A stretch of DNA of 16,701 bases from JAGLQA01 sp023135565 (GCA_030639305.1 DAOWCY010000161.1:1-16701), one strand, 5' to 3'; positions 7,498-15,069 are shown, counted from the stretch's first letter. Translations and numbers: made by a program. Notes: a model not told the origin generated them from the letters alone.

Positions 7498-9417
7498 ATG
7501 AACGAAGAAAAAACAAAAAGAATACCGTATGGCATATCGGACTATGAACTCATCCGCGCTGAGAACTATTACTACGTGGACAAAACTCCTTACCTGGAAA
7601 CACTCGAAAAAACAGGCCGCTATGTATTTTTTATCAGGCCCCGGCGTTTCGGTAAAACCCTGTTCCTGTCCATGATGGAGACCTATTACGACATACAAAA
7701 AAAAGACAAGTTCGATTTTTTTTATGGAGGCACCGCCATTCATGCAAATCCCACAGCGGAAAAAAACACCTACTTAGTATTAAAGTTCAATTTTTCTCTT
7801 ATTTCGCCGCAGCCGGACAGCGTAGAAGACTCCTTTTTTTCCTATATCCTGGACACAGCCGATTTTTTTATGTCAAAGTACAGCCAACTGTTGAATGTGG
7901 ATGCCGAAGAGAAAATAAAAGAACTAAAAACCAGGAAAACCGCCTCTGATATTTTAAGCAGTCTCATCTCGCTGTGCCGCAAGAATAAGCAGAAACTTTA
8001 TGTTATTATCGACGAGTATGACAACTTTGCCAACACCATATTGTCCAGTTCAGGGAGCCGAGATTATAAAAAAATCACCCACGGCGAAGGCTTTTTCCGT
8101 ACTTTTTTTAATGTGTTGAAAGGCGGCACATCCGGTTCCGGCGCTCCTATATCCCGGTTATTTGTCACCGGCGTATCGCCTATCACCTTAGATGATGTCA
8201 CCAGCGGCTTTAATATCGGCGAGAACATATCTATCGACGCCCCTTTCAACCGCATGGCCGGTTTTACCGGCGCGGATGTGGAAGCCATGTTGGAATATTA
8301 TAAATCCGCAGGCAAAATAAAGCATGATACGTCTTTTCTTTTGAACATCATGAATAATTGGTACGGGAACTACCTGTTTTCAATCCATGACAAAACCAGG
8401 ATGTATAATTCCGACATGGTGCTCTATTTTCTCAAGCAGTACTTTAAGACCCAGGCCGTCCCCGACGAATTGATCGACCGCAATGTAAAAATCGACTACG
8501 GCAAAATCAGGCACCTCGTTATTATAAATAAGACCAAGGGGAAAACCGTCAACGGTAATTTCGACCGTTTAAAGCAGGTGGTAGAGAAGGGAGAGGTCCT
8601 GTCTAACTTAGAGAAAGGCTTTTCCATAGAAAATTTAGCGGATACCGGGAATTTCATTTCCCTGCTTTTTTATTTCGGGTTATTGACCATCGACGGCGTC
8701 GAGCGGGATAAAATAAGGTTCCGCATCCCCAATGAAACCGTAAAACGGTTGTTTTATGATTATATAATGGAAGGTTACAAAGAGACCGGGGTATTTAGTT
8801 TAAATTTGGCTAAGTATGGCGACCTGATGAGCGGTATGGCTTATGATGGCCGCTGGGAACCCTTGTTCGATTATATTGCTTCGTTGATGAGTGAGAGCAT
8901 GAGTTTGCGGGATTTGATAGTAGGTGAGAAATCCATCCAGGCGTTTTTAAATGTGTACTTAGGTTTGAGTGATTTGTACATTATTCATGCGGAAAAGGAA
9001 ATGAACAAAGGGTATGCGGACATTGTTATGGAACCTTTTTTGGCCGGGTATGAAGGAATAAAGTACTCGTACATTATCGAAATCAAGTATAAAAAAAGGG
9101 GAGACCGGGGGAGAAAAGACAGCCAGTCGTCGTCTTTGCCGCTGCCGGGGACATCGACAGGGGATGCGTTCGACGTGCTTTTTAAAAAAAAGATTCTGAA
9201 AGAACCCGCGGCAGGGGAAGCCGGACCGGATAGCAAGCCCAGGGCTGATGGCATCGATAAAAAGAAGGTTCAGCAATTAGTGGAAGAAGCGGAGGAGCAG
9301 CTAAAAAAGTACAGTATCGACAAGAAGTTCAGGAAGTCTATCGGGAAAACCGAATTAGTCAAGTTAGTGTTGGTTTTTTCGGGTCATGAAGCGGTTTATA
9401 TCGGCCCGGTGAAATAG
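7498..9417 (+). CDS. AAA-ATPase-like / PD-(D/E)XK nuclease family protein, paralog 1
   Basis: This 639-residue protein has an N-terminal AAA-ATPase-like domain (PF09820 type) and a C-terminal PD-(D/E)XK nuclease-superfamily domain (PF08011 type). The start IPYGISDYELI...YYYVDKTPYL is diagnostic. A P-loop-like RPRRFGKTLF spans residues 47-56, and Walker B VIIDEYDNF includes Asp172 and Glu173. The nuclease core is GYADIVMEP (Asp508) followed by IIEIKYKK (Glu528, Lys530). These large families occur in many copies in some genomes; their biological role is not established, and nuclease activity is inferred from fold. A long polar insertion (about 533-590) follows the ExK strand. GGTGAT, matching the end of 16S rRNA, lies 7 bases before ATG 7498. 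No good promoter is visible in the repeat upstream. A second paralog lies at 10846-12792. Confidence 0.9.
   Translation: MNEEKTKRIPYGISDYELIRAENYYYVDKTPYLETLEKTGRYVFFIRPRRFGKTLFLSMMETYYDIQKKDKFDFFYGGTAIHANPTAEKNTYLVLKFNFSLISPQPDSVEDSFFSYILDTADFFMSKYSQLLNVDAEEKIKELKTRKTASDILSSLISLCRKNKQKLYVIIDEYDNFANTILSSSGSRDYKKITHGEGFFRTFFNVLKGGTSGSGAPISRLFVTGVSPITLDDVTSGFNIGENISIDAPFNRMAGFTGADVEAMLEYYKSAGKIKHDTSFLLNIMNNWYGNYLFSIHDKTRMYNSDMVLYFLKQYFKTQAVPDELIDRNVKIDYGKIRHLVIINKTKGKTVNGNFDRLKQVVEKGEVLSNLEKGFSIENLADTGNFISLLFYFGLLTIDGVERDKIRFRIPNETVKRLFYDYIMEGYKETGVFSLNLAKYGDLMSGMAYDGRWEPLFDYIASLMSESMSLRDLIVGEKSIQAFLNVYLGLSDLYIIHAEKEMNKGYADIVMEPFLAGYEGIKYSYIIEIKYKKRGDRGRKDSQSSSLPLPGTSTGDAFDVLFKKKILKEPAAGEAGPDSKPRADGIDKKKVQQLVEEAEEQLKKYSIDKKFRKSIGKTELVKLVLVFSGHEAVYIGPVK
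8887..9417 (+). repeat. 531-bp near-identical 3' segment shared by the two nuclease genes (copy 1)
   Basis: From the codon ATG (8887) to the stop, this segment aligns without gaps to 12262-12792. I count roughly 31 mismatches by eye, most at third codon positions. Immediately to the left the two genes diverge sharply. It encodes the PD-(D/E)XK module. Confidence 0.85.
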
Positions 9418-9540
9418 ACGAATTTTGGGGGAATAGATTCCTTCTCCCTAAACCCCGCCTTATCGCAAAATCCTCACGTTCTCACTCATAGTCCCCGCCC
9501 CTCATAGTGTGGACTGCCGTCCGTTTTCTTTTAAAAAAAC

Positions 9541-9569
9541 TTGATGTTTTTAACCTTTTAGTGTAAAGT
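9541..9569 (+). promoter_or_regulatory. Probable promoter of the HEAT-repeat gene
   Basis: TTGATG (9541-9546) and TAAAGT (9564-9569) are separated by 17 bp and end 20 bases before the start codon. The -10 box is imperfect. A GAGGAAT motif follows as ribosome-binding site. Confidence 0.4.
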
Positions 9570-9589
9570 ATCCTTCGAGGAATAAAAAA

Positions 9590-10435
9590 ATGGATTTACT
9601 AATTTTGAGCGAAATTCCACCCTGGGATTGGCCTGAAAATGCGGGCAAAACCATTATCGAGGTCCTGCTCGATAAAAATGCAGGCACAGCAGACCGCATC
9701 CTGGCAGCGGAATTGGCCGGGGACGGAACGGTCATGAATGACAATATCGCCGTTCACCTGCTCGATATCGTCCGGGACAGCGATGAACCGGAGGACCTGC
9801 GCTGTAAAGCAGCAATTTCTTTAGGCCCCGCCCTCGATTATGCGGAAACCATGGAGTTTGATGATTACGATGACATCATGCTCTCTGAAAAAGGATTTCA
9901 TGAAGTCCGGGAGCGTCTCCGGGAGATTTACGAAGATGCGGGCACCCCTAAAATGGTGAAGCGGCGGATCCTGGCAGCGGCTGTACGTGCGCCTATGGAC
10001 TGGCACAAAAAGGCAATTCAAACAGCCTATTCCGCTAATGACCATGAGTGGCTCCTCACCTCGGTTTTTTCCATGGGTTATATCAAGGGATTCGAAAACC
10101 GGATTTTAGAGTCCCTAAAAAATGAAAATCCTGATGTATATTACGAGGCTGTTTGTGCTGCCGGACAATGGGGAATCAAAGCAGCCTGGCCATATATTAA
10201 GGAGATTTTCACCGGGGGCGATAAAAATAGGCCGCTGCTATTTGCCGCAATCGAAGCCGCAGGCAATATCGCTGCACCCGAAGCTGTAGATATCCTGGTT
10301 GAGCTATCCCATTCCAATGACGAGGAGATAGAAGAAGCTGCCAACGATGCTTTGATCATGACCGAGTTGGCGAACGACGATATGTCTGATGACGATATGT
10401 CGGGAGACGATTTTTCAAGAGACGACCTGTTTTAA
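9590..10435 (+). CDS. HEAT-repeat protein with acidic C-terminal tail
   Basis: This 281-residue, probably cytoplasmic protein consists of paired alpha helices typical of HEAT/PBS-lyase-like repeats. Examples are AADRILAAELAGDG-like and AVCAAGQWGIKAAWPYIKEI, then AAIEAAGNIAAPEAVDILVEL with the repeat's Ala-Gly-x-Ile/Leu-Gly pattern. Such solenoids bind proteins; no catalytic residues are visible. The opening ILSEIPPWDWPENAGKTI looks like a conserved family N-terminus. I recall similar hypothetical proteins in other bacteria but know no function for them. The tail (262-281) is four acidic pentapeptides: NDDMS, DDDMS, GDDFS, RDDLF. It sits alone between the two nuclease paralogs, 172 bp after the first, with its own likely promoter. 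The intervening DNA (9418-9540) shows no convincing terminator or gene. GAGGAAT precedes the start. Confidence 0.8.
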   Translation: MDLLILSEIPPWDWPENAGKTIIEVLLDKNAGTADRILAAELAGDGTVMNDNIAVHLLDIVRDSDEPEDLRCKAAISLGPALDYAETMEFDDYDDIMLSEKGFHEVRERLREIYEDAGTPKMVKRRILAAAVRAPMDWHKKAIQTAYSANDHEWLLTSVFSMGYIKGFENRILESLKNENPDVYYEAVCAAGQWGIKAAWPYIKEIFTGGDKNRPLLFAAIEAAGNIAAPEAVDILVELSHSNDEEIEEAANDALIMTELANDDMSDDDMSGDDFSRDDLF

Positions 10436-10532
10436 AATCAAGAATAAGCTTGAAAAAAAACCACCTAACGGTAGGAGGAAAATCCCAGGCCCGGAGTGCG
10501 TAAAGAACGTTTCTTGTCTGCCATGAAATCAC

Positions 10533-10760
10533 TTTGCCTCCGGCGGCCAAAACCCTTTTGAAAAAGGGTTCTGGACTCCCAAAACTTTTCATGAGCGATA
10601 CGCTTTCCTGTTACTCGAAAACCCCTTATAGGCTGCCCGCGCCGCGGGCTTGGAAAAGTTTGACCAAAACTCTTGTTAATTTCATCGTCTCCTGGTGAGG
10701 CTCGTACGTATCATGATTGCCTGTCCCTTTTTCGCCTTTTTTGCCGAAAAACGGCAAAAT
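10533..10760 (-). repeat. Dispersed palindromic repeat, copy C (inverted)
   Basis: Read on the minus strand, this matches copy B: a GCCTATAAGGGG-like start, GAAAGCGTATCGCTCA, AAGTTTTG and a closing GGCCGCCGGAGGCAA. It adds the perfect 9-base hairpin AACCCTTTT/AAAAGGGTT at 10551-10570 and a GC palindrome near 10637-10649. A partial second unit lies at about 10650-10680, and the outer flank GGGACAGGC near 10720 resembles copy A. It occupies most of the 410-bp gap between 10436 and 10845, where I find no coding sequence. Confidence 0.65.
10739..10759. promoter_or_regulatory. Perfect inverted repeat upstream of the second nuclease promoter
   Basis: TTTTGCCG and CGGCAAAA face each other across AAAAA. 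It lies 36 bp upstream of the -35 box. There is no T-run on either strand after it, so it is not a standard terminator. It may be a protein-binding site or part of repeat C. Confidence 0.35.
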
Positions 10761-10795
10761 TACACGGCACGGTAACCTTTTCCTCAACAAATAAT

Positions 10796-10824
10796 TTGAA
10801 AAAACATAAAAAATCCATTATAAT
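10796..10824 (+). promoter_or_regulatory. Strong sigma70-type promoter of paralog 2
   Basis: TTGAAA (10796-10801) and a perfect TATAAT (10819-10824) have ideal 17-bp spacing. They are followed by AAGGAG (10835-10840), five bases before the ATG at 10846. It is the best promoter in the window and probably drives the nuclease paralog plus the DUF2283 gene. Confidence 0.7.
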
Positions 10825-10845
10825 AGCTCATGAAAAGGAGCCGAA

Positions 10846-12792
10846 ATGAGTGATCAAAATAAACCGGTAAAAAAAATACCTTATGGGATTTCCGACTATG
10901 AACTCATCCGCGGTGAAAACTATTACTACGTAGATAAAACCCCTTACCTGGAAACACTCGAGAAAACAGGCCGCTATGTATTTTTTATCAGGCCCCGGCG
11001 TTTCGGTAAATCCCTGTTTGTCTCTTTAATGGTGGCTTATTATGATTTATACTACAAAGATCGCTTCGAGGAATTTTTCAAAGGAACCTGGATATATGAC
11101 CACCCTACCGGCGAACAAGGCCAATACCTGCTGTTGACTTTTAATTTTTCCGCGGTTGACGCTGTGCCGGATAAAATCGAAACCTCCTTTTTAGATCATG
11201 TTCGCGGTACAGTCTTAGATTTTTTAGATAAATACAGCGACATTTTATCTTCCGGGCGGGAGCATATTATTCATGAAGTATTAGTGAAAAACATCGAAGA
11301 GAGCCGCTCGGCTTCGGACATATTATCTAACCTTCTCCGTTTATGTAAAAGGCTGCCTCGAAAATTGTATGTTATTATCGACGAGTATGATAATTTTGCC
11401 AACTCTATCCTGTCCAGCGCCGGTGGGGATGCATATCGAAACCTAACGCATGGCGTGGGTTTCTTCCGTTCCTTTTTCAATGTGTTAAAAAGCGGGTCTA
11501 CCGGTACGGGCGCCCCTATCGCCCGCACCTTTATTACCGGCGTATCGCCCGTCACTATGGATGATGTCACCAGCGGATACAATATCGGCAAGAATCTTTC
11601 CCTGGAACCCGGCTTAAACCGCATGTTAGGCTTTACCGAAGCAGATGTGACTGAAATGATCGAATATTACAGGGAGCAGGGCTTGGTGGTTCACCCCACA
11701 CCCGATTTGCTGGCAGTTTTGACCCGCTGGTATGGGAACTACCTTTTTTCCCCCAGGGATGATTTAAGGATGTTCAATTCCGATATGGTACTGTATTTTA
11801 TTGACAATTATATACCGGCAAAAGCGTTTCCCGACGATTTAATCGACAGGAATGTCAGGATCGACTACGGTAAATTAAGGCATTTGATTATGGTAGATAA
11901 GGGGCAGGCAAAAAAACCGGCTGCCAATGGGAATTTTAGTAACCTGAAGGAGATTATCGAAGAGGGCGGCACATCTTCTAAAATCGTCTCCGGTTTTCCT
12001 TTAGAGGGATTGCTGGAAACAAAGAATTTCAAATCTTTGTTATTTTACTTAGGGCTGTTGACCATAGAGGGCCCGGATAAGAACATGCTGCGTTTGCGGA
12101 TTCCCAATGAAACGATAAAACGGTTGTATTATGATTATATCGAGGCAGCCTATCGTGAGACCGGTGTATTTGCCTTAGACCTGTCGAAATATTCGCAGTT
12201 AATGACCGGTATGGCTTATGACGGTGAATGGCGGTCTTTATTTGAATTTCTCACTGCCCGGATGAGTGAGAGCATGAGTTTGCGGGATTTGATAGTAGGT
12301 GAGAAATCCATCCAGGCGTTTTTAAATGTTTACTTAGGTTTGAGTGATTTGTACATTATTCATGCGGAAAAGGAAATGAACAAAGGGTATGCGGACATCG
12401 TTATAGAACCTTTTTTAGCCCGCTATGAAGGAATAAAGTACTCGTACATTATCGAGATCAAGTATAAAAAAAGAGGAGACCGGGGGAGAAAAGACAGCCA
12501 ATCGTCGTCTTTGCCGCTGCCGGGGACATCGACAGGGGATGCTTTTGATGTGCTCTTTAAGAAAGAGATTCTAAAAGAACCTGCGGCAGGGGAAGCTGGC
12601 CCGGACAGCAGACCGGGGGCTGATGGCATCGACAAAAAGAAGGTTCAGCAATTGGTGGAAGAAGCGGAGGAGCAGCTAAAAAAGTACAGTATCGACAAGA
12701 AGTTCAGGAAGTCTATTGGGAAGACTGAATTAGTTAAGTTAGTGTTGGTTTTTTCGGGTCATGAAGCGGTTTACATCGGCCCGGTGAAATAG
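10846..12792 (+). CDS. AAA-ATPase-like / PD-(D/E)XK nuclease family protein, paralog 2
   Basis: This 648-residue paralog of the protein at 7498-9417 has the same two-domain build. RPRRFGKSLF (49-58) is the P-loop-like motif, Asp179 and Glu180 end the Walker B strand VIIDEYDNF, and Asp517 with Glu537-x-Lys539 form the nuclease core. The N-terminal ~55 residues and the C-terminal 176 residues are almost the same in both. The central part, which covers much of the ATPase domain and linker, differs throughout. In the last 531 bases I count about 31 base differences, giving only 5 amino-acid changes, with no gaps and an abrupt left edge at 12262. It has its own strong promoter and ribosome-binding site. 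The DUF2283 gene starts 29 bp after the stop. The role is unknown; nuclease activity is inferred from family. Confidence 0.9.
   Translation: MSDQNKPVKKIPYGISDYELIRGENYYYVDKTPYLETLEKTGRYVFFIRPRRFGKSLFVSLMVAYYDLYYKDRFEEFFKGTWIYDHPTGEQGQYLLLTFNFSAVDAVPDKIETSFLDHVRGTVLDFLDKYSDILSSGREHIIHEVLVKNIEESRSASDILSNLLRLCKRLPRKLYVIIDEYDNFANSILSSAGGDAYRNLTHGVGFFRSFFNVLKSGSTGTGAPIARTFITGVSPVTMDDVTSGYNIGKNLSLEPGLNRMLGFTEADVTEMIEYYREQGLVVHPTPDLLAVLTRWYGNYLFSPRDDLRMFNSDMVLYFIDNYIPAKAFPDDLIDRNVRIDYGKLRHLIMVDKGQAKKPAANGNFSNLKEIIEEGGTSSKIVSGFPLEGLLETKNFKSLLFYLGLLTIEGPDKNMLRLRIPNETIKRLYYDYIEAAYRETGVFALDLSKYSQLMTGMAYDGEWRSLFEFLTARMSESMSLRDLIVGEKSIQAFLNVYLGLSDLYIIHAEKEMNKGYADIVIEPFLARYEGIKYSYIIEIKYKKRGDRGRKDSQSSSLPLPGTSTGDAFDVLFKKEILKEPAAGEAGPDSRPGADGIDKKKVQQLVEEAEEQLKKYSIDKKFRKSIGKTELVKLVLVFSGHEAVYIGPVK
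12262..12792 (+). repeat. 531-bp near-identical 3' segment shared by the two nuclease genes (copy 2)
   Basis: This is the partner of 8887-9417, in direct orientation, about 3.4 kb away. Recombination between the copies would delete the HEAT-repeat gene and make a chimeric nuclease. Confidence 0.85.
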
Positions 12793-12821
12793 ACAAAGTT
12801 GAGATGAAGAAGGGATAAACG

Positions 12822-13217
12822 ATGAACAAAAAACCGGCTTTTTCTTATGATAAAGAAGTCGATGTGTTATATGTTTCTTTTTTTCCGGGTGAGAAAGCAA
12901 CAGCCGCCGTTGAATTGAATAATGATATCCTGCTGCGTTTTAACCGGGCTAAAAAACGTGCGGTCGGCTTGACTTTGATGAATTTTTCGATGTTAGTGCA
13001 AATGACTAATTTAGGCCCCCGCAGCTTTCCGATGACCGGTTTAAATGAGTTGGAACCTGATTGGCAAGAGATGGTAATTGGAATTATCACCACACCACCG
13101 GTAAATCGTATTTTGAAAGTATCTGTTTACACCCCGTCATTTAGTGAAACCGTACCGATTGCTCATGTGGAGAGTCCTGAAGCGGCAGGTTCTCTTTCTC
13201 CCGCTGCCCAAGTTTGA
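12822..13217 (+). CDS. DUF2283 domain protein
   Basis: The first ~60 residues of this 131-residue protein fit DUF2283: a YDKEVDVLYVSF strand pair, an acidic-hydrophobic NNDILLRFN strand, then RAVGLTLMNFS. That family is a small beta-rich domain of unknown function, normally about 50-80 residues long. Here a C-terminal extension of about 65 residues (LNELEPDWQEMVIGII...) is unrecognised. It lies 29 bp after the second nuclease gene with GAAGGGAT before the ATG, so the two are likely co-transcribed. The first nuclease paralog has no such partner. DUF2283 genes are known to me as neighbours of toxin-antitoxin-like genes, but a partner role here is inference only. Confidence 0.75.
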   Translation: MNKKPAFSYDKEVDVLYVSFFPGEKATAAVELNNDILLRFNRAKKRAVGLTLMNFSMLVQMTNLGPRSFPMTGLNELEPDWQEMVIGIITTPPVNRILKVSVYTPSFSETVPIAHVESPEAAGSLSPAAQV

Positions 13218-13337
13218 CAAAGCGATAAATTGCTCTCACTAAATCCCAAAATCTTGCTTTGCAGCAAATTTCCCACGATCACACGTAGCGGCTTCAATTT
13301 GAATTTAATTTCCAATTTAAGATTTTTCTTTACAGGG

Positions 13338-13380
13338 AGTACAGCAAGTACTTAAAAATATTTTCTAAATATGCTATAAT
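13338..13380 (+). promoter_or_regulatory. Promoter with overlapping inverted repeat, upstream of LTD protein
   Basis: TTAAAA (13352-13357) and TATAAT (13375-13380) are 17 bp apart. AGTAC at 13338-13342 and GTACT at 13348-13352 form an inverted repeat whose right arm touches the -35 box, a plausible operator. The start codon is at 13411, preceded by AAGGAAG. The rest of the gap from 13218 is AT-rich, with no gene seen. Confidence 0.45.
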
Positions 13381-13410
13381 ACCTTCTTTAAAATTTTCGC
13401 AGAAGGAAGA

Positions 13411-14166
13411 ATGAAAAAAAAAATTAAAGAAAGCGTAGGTAGTAACGGGAACGTTAATCCTGTGAGTATAATAATAACTTCTATAGCATCAGTAGCCACT
13501 ATTGTTGGTGTCTATTTAGCTTTTTTCCATCCGTGGTCCAAAACTGTTCAAGGAAGGATAATAGATGAACTAACTAAAGATAAAATCGTTGGTGCAACAA
13601 TCATAATTGGAAATAATGTAAAAACAACTGACAGTGACGGGAAATATGTTTTTCGAAAGATAAAACCAGGTTTCCATAAAATAAAAGCGATGCAACAAGG
13701 CTATGAAACTTTTATTACAAATATAGAAGTTACTGATGATATTGAACAGGACATAAAGATGAAATCGATACTACAATCCCCTCGTAAGAATGTGCTTGAA
13801 CCAATATCTCAAATAAAAAAAAGTGATAACGTTATAGGAAAAATCAAAAGGGCAATAGTAATAACAAGAATAGAATCAACACATCCAGACTATGTTGTTA
13901 TTAAGAATATAACAGAAAAATTGATTGATATAGGCGGTTATACCATTGCCGAAGGGAATGATGAATTTATGTTTCCTGATAATACTATACTTAAGCCAGA
14001 TCAAGCAATTTCGGTATTGTTTTTTGGAAAGAAGAATGCTCATGAAATCGGAAAATACAAAAAGAAAGGGCAATTGGTTTCAACGGCATTTGGAATTAAA
14101 AGAGGAGAAACAATCACTTTATTGAATAAAGGACGAGAAACCATTGATATAAAGCAAGCGAGATGA
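13411..14166 (+). CDS. Membrane-anchored protein with CarboxypepD_reg-like and lamin-tail-like domains
   Basis: This 251-residue protein has a charged N-terminus (1-16), one membrane helix (about 17-39, IIITSIASVATIVGVYLAFF), and a predicted outside portion. Residues 46-117 look like a carboxypeptidase-regulatory-like or PEGA-type beta sandwich: VQGRIIDELTKDKIVGATI, TTDSDGKYVFRKIKPGFHKI and a GYE motif. Residues about 147-245 look like a lamin-tail domain: VITRIESTHPDYVVIKNITEKLIDIGGYTI, then FPDNTILKPDQAISVLF and a closing GETITLLN. Both are binding or structural modules with no catalytic residues. The gene is markedly AT-rich compared with its left neighbours and has its own promoter, suggesting separate acquisition. 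Orientation in the membrane and function are not determinable here. Confidence 0.75.
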   Translation: MKKKIKESVGSNGNVNPVSIIITSIASVATIVGVYLAFFHPWSKTVQGRIIDELTKDKIVGATIIIGNNVKTTDSDGKYVFRKIKPGFHKIKAMQQGYETFITNIEVTDDIEQDIKMKSILQSPRKNVLEPISQIKKSDNVIGKIKRAIVITRIESTHPDYVVIKNITEKLIDIGGYTIAEGNDEFMFPDNTILKPDQAISVLFFGKKNAHEIGKYKKKGQLVSTAFGIKRGETITLLNKGRETIDIKQAR

Positions 14167-14273
14167 ACAGTAAACATCGCTCCCCCTTCAAAAGTTCTTC
14201 ATTTTTTTCAGGTGTTACCGGAAAGCGATCTTTCTTATTATCAGGCTGCCGGGGGCAAACATGGTTTCGGCAA

Positions 14274-14708
14274 TCAGGTATCTCCCGCCTCCATGAGAGC
14301 TTCGATTTCCCGGATAAGTCCTGGAATATTGGGAGCATCAAAGCTCATGTCCGGCGCAGGGATTCGATTCCGTTTTATATCAGGCGGAATATGTTTGTGA
14401 TGAGGAAAAGTGCTCTCCAGTTTCGGTTCATCAGGGTGAGGCTGCGAGTCATACCAATATAGTTTTTCTTCCCCTTTCCAAATTTCATAACCATACCAAT
14501 CAATAGCAATCGGCGAACAATGAAATAATAGCCGTTCACGAATCACAATGCGAAATTCTTGCTCTAAAAAAATTTCCCCGGACACGCGAGCAAGAGATGC
14601 GCCCCGTTTTACCAGGGTCACTGTCGAGCGATTAATTGGTGGGAAATTTTCAGTAAGGGTATACAGGAAGAATTCATAACCTTCGACTGTTTGAAAAATT
14701 CTATTCAT
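14274..14708 (-). CDS. DUF6516 (TumE-like) toxin-family protein
   Basis: This 144-residue protein has the features I recognise for DUF6516, a family annotated as TumE-type toxin: an N-terminal beta region (GYEFFLYTL...), IDWYGYEIWKGEEKLYWYD with the Y-x-W pattern, a proline-histidine segment (SQPHPDEPKL), and the signature FPHHKHIPP, followed by a helix IPGLIREIEALMEAG. Family members are proposed RNase-type toxins of two-gene systems; the active site is not known to me. It is the second gene of a minus-strand pair: its ATG overlaps the stop of the upstream gene as ATGA (14705-14708), implying translational coupling. It converges with the LTD gene across 107 bp containing no clear terminator. 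Confidence 0.75.
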   Translation of the reverse strand: MNRIFQTVEGYEFFLYTLTENFPPINRSTVTLVKRGASLARVSGEIFLEQEFRIVIRERLLFHCSPIAIDWYGYEIWKGEEKLYWYDSQPHPDEPKLESTFPHHKHIPPDIKRNRIPAPDMSFDAPNIPGLIREIEALMEAGDT

Positions 14709-14974
14709 GCAGACTCACGGACTAAACCCGTTATACTTGGAGAGTTCCGCTGTACCCTGAGTATTTCGCCGCGGTAATCAGCCTGGCGGGCCAGCCAGGT
14801 GCGGTAGACACTGGCCCATTCACCGAAATCAAGCATCCAATTATCGTTGTCCGGCTCTTCCCCACTCATATATGCCGCATAAAAAGTTTCGGAACGAATA
14901 CCGAATTTGCGTTCGAAGTCCATTAATTCTGCTTCCAGCGCGTGTATATCGGCCAAAATGTCATGGATGGTCAT
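14705..14974 (-). CDS. Small helical partner of DUF6516 gene, putative antitoxin
   Basis: This 89-residue acidic protein starts with a helix (IHDILADIHALEAELMDFERKFG), continues with SETFYAAYMSGEEP, then FGEWASVYRTWLARQADYRGEIL. I recognise this pattern as a conserved small protein found beside DUF6516 genes. No helix-turn-helix or ribbon-helix-helix motif is evident, unlike typical TumA antitoxins, so the antitoxin role rests on gene order. It is the first gene of the operon. An AGAGG motif (plus 14981-14985) precedes the ATG at 14974, and the stop overlaps the next start by four bases. Two inverted repeats lie upstream and could mediate autoregulation. Confidence 0.65.
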   Translation of the reverse strand: MTIHDILADIHALEAELMDFERKFGIRSETFYAAYMSGEEPDNDNWMLDFGEWASVYRTWLARQADYRGEILRVQRNSPSITGLVRESA

Positions 14975-14999
14975 TTTTTACCTCTTTTTTTCGACAACA

Positions 15000-15036
15000 T
15001 TATGCCATTACATGGCGGTAATGAACAACATGTTCT
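15000..15036 (-). promoter_or_regulatory. Putative promoter and operators of the DUF6516 pair
   Basis: On the minus strand TTGTTC and CATAAT are 18 bp apart and end about 25 bases before the start. Two perfect inverted repeats overlap them: CATTAC-6-GTAATG at 15006-15023 in the spacer, and GAACA-3-TGTTC at 15023-15035 over the -35 region. This is the layout of an autoregulated toxin-antitoxin promoter. The promoter boxes themselves are weak. Confidence 0.4.
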
Positions 15037-15069
15037 ACATAGTTCGATTTCTCACCGTCAGGTGGCTTT

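Noticed and set aside
9505..9532. GGAC/GTCC hairpin followed by T-rich sequence as terminator of the first nuclease gene
   Set aside because: The stem is only four base pairs and lies about 90 bases past the stop; too weak to call.
10739..10759. Intrinsic terminator at the TTTTGCCG/CGGCAAAA palindrome
   Set aside because: It is followed by A's, not T's, on both strands; kept only as a possible binding site.
7498..12792. Composite transposon made of the two nuclease genes
   Set aside because: The genes are direct paralogs without terminal inverted repeats, target duplications or a recognisable transposase domain.
14163..14462. Plus-strand 99-codon ORF overlapping the end of the LTD gene
   Set aside because: It is antisense to the DUF6516 gene and shows no protein-like features.
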